From assembly GCA_000024525.1 (NCBI GenBank), contig CP001771.1, forward strand, positions 82,937 through 146,936: a stretch of 64,000 bases of DNA. The letters are read 5' to 3'. Below the pieces are notes generated by a model. The model did no database searches, was not told the origin of the DNA, and saw only the letters and a program-made list of their open reading frames with translations. Positions 61,818 through 64,000 of this stretch are shown in pieces. The first letter of the stretch is position 1. Each line of letters begins with the position of its first letter. The DNA comes from Spirosoma linguale DSM 74 (GTDB lineage: Bacteria; Bacteroidota; Bacteroidia; Cytophagales; Spirosomataceae). A program made the position numbers and the translations under genes.

Positions 61818-63869
61818 ATGGAAGCTGTCATTTCAAATAACGAATTTATAACTAACATTGCTGGGAGAGTACGCAATCTGAATCTACCCCTAAAAAAAGC
61901 TTTGTGGCCATTATTTGAAGTTGTCAGCAACTCAATACATGCTATTGAAGAGCTAGGCTCAACGAAGAAAGGAAAAATAAATATAACACTAGATCGGGAA
62001 GGTCATGACGAAGCCTTAGTTTCTCTCGGCGATGTAAATCAGTATTTTATTAAATCGTTTATTATTACGGATAATGGCATTGGCTTTAATGAACGAAATT
62101 ATAAATCGTTCCTCACGGCAGAATCAGATTATAAAGAAGATAAAGGATCAAAAGGTATTGGGAGATTTGTCTGTTTAAAAGCATTTAAAAAAATAGAATA
62201 TAGTAGCACCTATCAGAATAATTTAGGCGAAACTGAAATTAGAAATTTCACATTAAAAGCGTATGGTAAGGGCTTTGATGAAGAGCCCATTGTAAAATCA
62301 GAGGCTAGGAAAGAGTCAGGTACTAAAGTCATACTTAATTCATTTTATGATGAATATAAGAACCACTGCCCGAAGTCAATTGATGAAATAGCAGAACTTA
62401 TAATAGAGCATTTCTTTATCTATTTTATTGAAGGTAAATGCCCGATCATTACGATCATTGATACAAATGGAAATCAGGTTACGTTACAGGAAAAGTTTGG
62501 TATAGATTTATTACCTAACTTAATTAAACGAACCTTTAAAATTAAAAATACTGAGTTTACTCTTAATTTATTGTTAGTGGATAAAACCGAAGGTGGTCAC
62601 CGGGTACATTATTGTGGAAACTCTAGGGATGTTGTCAATGAACCTATCAGCAAATATATTCCTGATTTGAAAAGTAACGTCTACTTAGTTGAAAGTGATC
62701 AAAAGAACCTCAAAGTTTACATTACCTCCACATATTTGGACAATAACGTCGGGAATGAGCGGACTCGGTTTAATTTCCCAGACAATGAGGAAGATGCTCC
62801 CTATGATTATATTGTCACGTTTGAAGATATAAAAAAACAAATAGAACACGAACTGGAAGAAGAACTAAAAACTCCGTTAGAAGCGCTTAGAGAGCAAAAG
62901 ATGGCGTCTGTTAAAAGACATGTCGAACAATATGCTCCTCAATTCAAATACGTGTTAAAGTATAAAGAGGATGAAGTGAAAAAATTACCAGCTACTCTGA
63001 CGGGAGAAAAACTTGATGTCGAACTATTTAAGATACAACAGAAACTGGAACTCGATACGAAGATTCTCGGCAATGAAGTGCTAAATGGCCATGACTACAA
63101 AAACGTTGAAGAGTATCAAAAAGCATACGATCAGTATCTGGAACAATCTAATGATATTGGCAAATCGAATCTAGTTAAGTATGTAATACATAGACGAGCA
63201 ATTATTGATTTATTAAATAAATACTTAGGTGAGGAAGGAGATAAATTTCAGAGCGAAAAAACAATTCATGAAATTTTTTTTCCTATAAAGAAAGAGTCTG
63301 ATGATGTAAAATATGAACAACAAAACTTATGGCTTATCGATGAACGGCTTGCCTATCACTATTACTTGGCATCCGACAAACCAATGGCTGACATGCCTGT
63401 TCTAGAAAATATTAAAACGACTGATCGACCGGACTTATTTATTTTTAATAGCAGCTTTGCCTTTGTCAATGAAGAGGCCCCTTTTAACTCGTTTATTATA
63501 GTGGAGTTCAAGAAACCTGAGCGGAATGATTATTCGGACAGGGATGAGAAAAAGAATCCTGTTGATCAGGTGATAGATTATATTGGTAAGTTAAGAAGTG
63601 GTTCGGCGTTAGATAGAAGAGGTAAATTTATTCAGGTTTCTGATAAGGATAAAATACCCTTTTATGCCTATGTTATTTGTGATTTCAATCCTAAACTTAT
63701 TAATATTCTAACTACCAGAGACTATATAATCACGCCAGATGGGATGGGTTATTTTTATTATCACAAACAATTTAATGCCTATATAGAGGTGATTTCTTAT
63801 CAAAAGCTAGTTAAAGATGCAAGAAATAGAAATCGAATTCTTTTTGAAAGGCTAGGGATATCCGTTTGA
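61818..63869 (+). CDS. GHKL-type ATPase fused to a PD-(D/E)XK nuclease-like domain (putative defence gene)
   Basis: A 683-residue protein with the GHKL ATPase fold at the N-terminus: the N-box helix LWPLFEVVSNSIHAIEE (Glu34, Asn38), G1 box DNGIGF (85-90), and G2 box GSKGIGRF (110-117). A transducer-like region (to about 330) is followed by a long charged helical part (about 345-450). Near the C-terminus RPDLFIF (Asp539) and IIVEFKKPE (Glu563, Lys565) form a PD-(D/E)XK site, with VDQVIDYIGKLR as the usual trailing helix. Hsp90/MutL-like ATPase plus nuclease suggests ATP-gated DNA cutting. AT-rich codon use unlike the rest, and a recombinase next door, point to recent transfer. I know no described system with exactly this make-up. 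Confidence 0.75.
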   Translation: MEAVISNNEFITNIAGRVRNLNLPLKKALWPLFEVVSNSIHAIEELGSTKKGKINITLDREGHDEALVSLGDVNQYFIKSFIITDNGIGFNERNYKSFLTAESDYKEDKGSKGIGRFVCLKAFKKIEYSSTYQNNLGETEIRNFTLKAYGKGFDEEPIVKSEARKESGTKVILNSFYDEYKNHCPKSIDEIAELIIEHFFIYFIEGKCPIITIIDTNGNQVTLQEKFGIDLLPNLIKRTFKIKNTEFTLNLLLVDKTEGGHRVHYCGNSRDVVNEPISKYIPDLKSNVYLVESDQKNLKVYITSTYLDNNVGNERTRFNFPDNEEDAPYDYIVTFEDIKKQIEHELEEELKTPLEALREQKMASVKRHVEQYAPQFKYVLKYKEDEVKKLPATLTGEKLDVELFKIQQKLELDTKILGNEVLNGHDYKNVEEYQKAYDQYLEQSNDIGKSNLVKYVIHRRAIIDLLNKYLGEEGDKFQSEKTIHEIFFPIKKESDDVKYEQQNLWLIDERLAYHYYLASDKPMADMPVLENIKTTDRPDLFIFNSSFAFVNEEAPFNSFIIVEFKKPERNDYSDRDEKKNPVDQVIDYIGKLRSGSALDRRGKFIQVSDKDKIPFYAYVICDFNPKLINILTTRDYIITPDGMGYFYYHKQFNAYIEVISYQKLVKDARNRNRILFERLGISV

Positions 63870-63883
63870 AGTAGGGAAGTTCT

Positions 63884-64000
63884 GTGGAAGAGTACGTCAT
63901 GCACAGTCAGTACTACATCCTTAATGCCTTTTGTAAACTTGAGAATTATTTACACAAATCATCTCTGATAATGTCTATTTCTGGCAGTAAAAGTGCACTA
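63884..64000 (+). CDS. Start of an unrecognised gene, cut by the window end
   Basis: A frame opens with GTG 63884 (or ATG 63899) and stays open to the last base: 39 codons, including MHSQYYILNAFCKLENYLHK. It begins 14 bp after the GHKL-nuclease gene on the same strand and has similar AT-rich codons, so it may be its operon partner. Too short to classify. Confidence 0.4.
   Translation, partial: MEEYVMHSQYYILNAFCKLENYLHKSSLIMSISGSKSAL

Overview
The window reads as part of a conjugative plasmid or integrative element of a Bacteroidota bacterium, most likely a Cytophagales member of the Spirosoma type. The evidence is a Bacteroides-type Tra module (TraE, F, G, J, K, N and M relatives), Bacteroidota promoter boxes of the TAnnTTTG form, few Shine-Dalgarno sequences, and accessory genes typical of that group. 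Species assignment is inference. I see no rRNA, tRNA, CRISPR array, relaxase or replication initiator.

Layout. 1-3.2 kb: nuclease-like genes and decayed remnants, including a CoiA-like gene split by an in-frame TAA. 3.2-5.5 kb (minus): a cluster of small plasmid or phage-type genes separated by GC-rich hairpins. 5.5-5.8 kb: an AT-rich divergent control region with two large inverted repeats. 5.8-16.6 kb (plus): a ParA-like ATPase followed by the mating-pore operon, closed by a strong terminator. 16.7-21.3 kb (minus): a small membrane protein, a 5'-truncated JAB-E1 (deubiquitinase/ubiquitin-activating-like) fusion and a Tn3-family transposase abutting it. 21.4-27.1 kb: a sulfur module with a Crp/Fnr regulator, TauE/SafE permease, persulfide-dioxygenase/rhodanese protein, methyltransferase and two YeeE/YedE half-transporters. 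Two palindromic sites lie at identical distance from predicted promoters. 27.1-27.4 kb: an IS21-like non-autonomous element containing eight 15-bp repeats.

28.4-41.2 kb, mostly minus: a sulfite/thiosulfate respiration island (SorB-like cytochrome, SorA-like molybdoenzyme, YeiH, LysR, two DUF1622 proteins, a CaCA exchanger with an early stop, a frameshifted binding protein, DsrE, TsdA-like dihaem cytochrome, half-size TauE, an orphan cytochrome oxidase subunit I, a cupin protein, and a divergent ModA-like binding protein). A second IS21-like remnant follows. 41.5-50.1 kb: a GH28 pectinase-like lipoprotein, an RND efflux operon headed by a PepSY-like gene, a divergent PepSY-like paralogue and a PAP2 phosphatase. 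50.2-55.5 kb: a DUF4143 ATPase behind a 19-bp perfect palindrome, an EamA protein, a DUF305 protein, a two-component system and an aquaporin.

55.7-60.0 kb (minus): a fluoride-resistance operon (CLC-F-type antiporter, DUF190, UspA, enolase and a small unknown protein) preceded by a recognisable fluoride riboswitch whose aptamer 3' strand is complementary to a downstream terminator arm. 60.2-64 kb: an orphan Phd-type antitoxin, a tyrosine recombinase, an AT-rich GHKL-ATPase/PD-(D/E)XK nuclease fusion that is a good candidate for an uncharacterised defence gene, and the start of another gene.

Inferred roles: the Tra genes move the element; the sulfur genes import and oxidise reduced sulfur and pass electrons to cytochromes; the fluoride operon expels fluoride and supplies its classic target, enolase; the ends carry nuclease, ATPase and ubiquitin-like genes that look like defence cargo, some of it broken.
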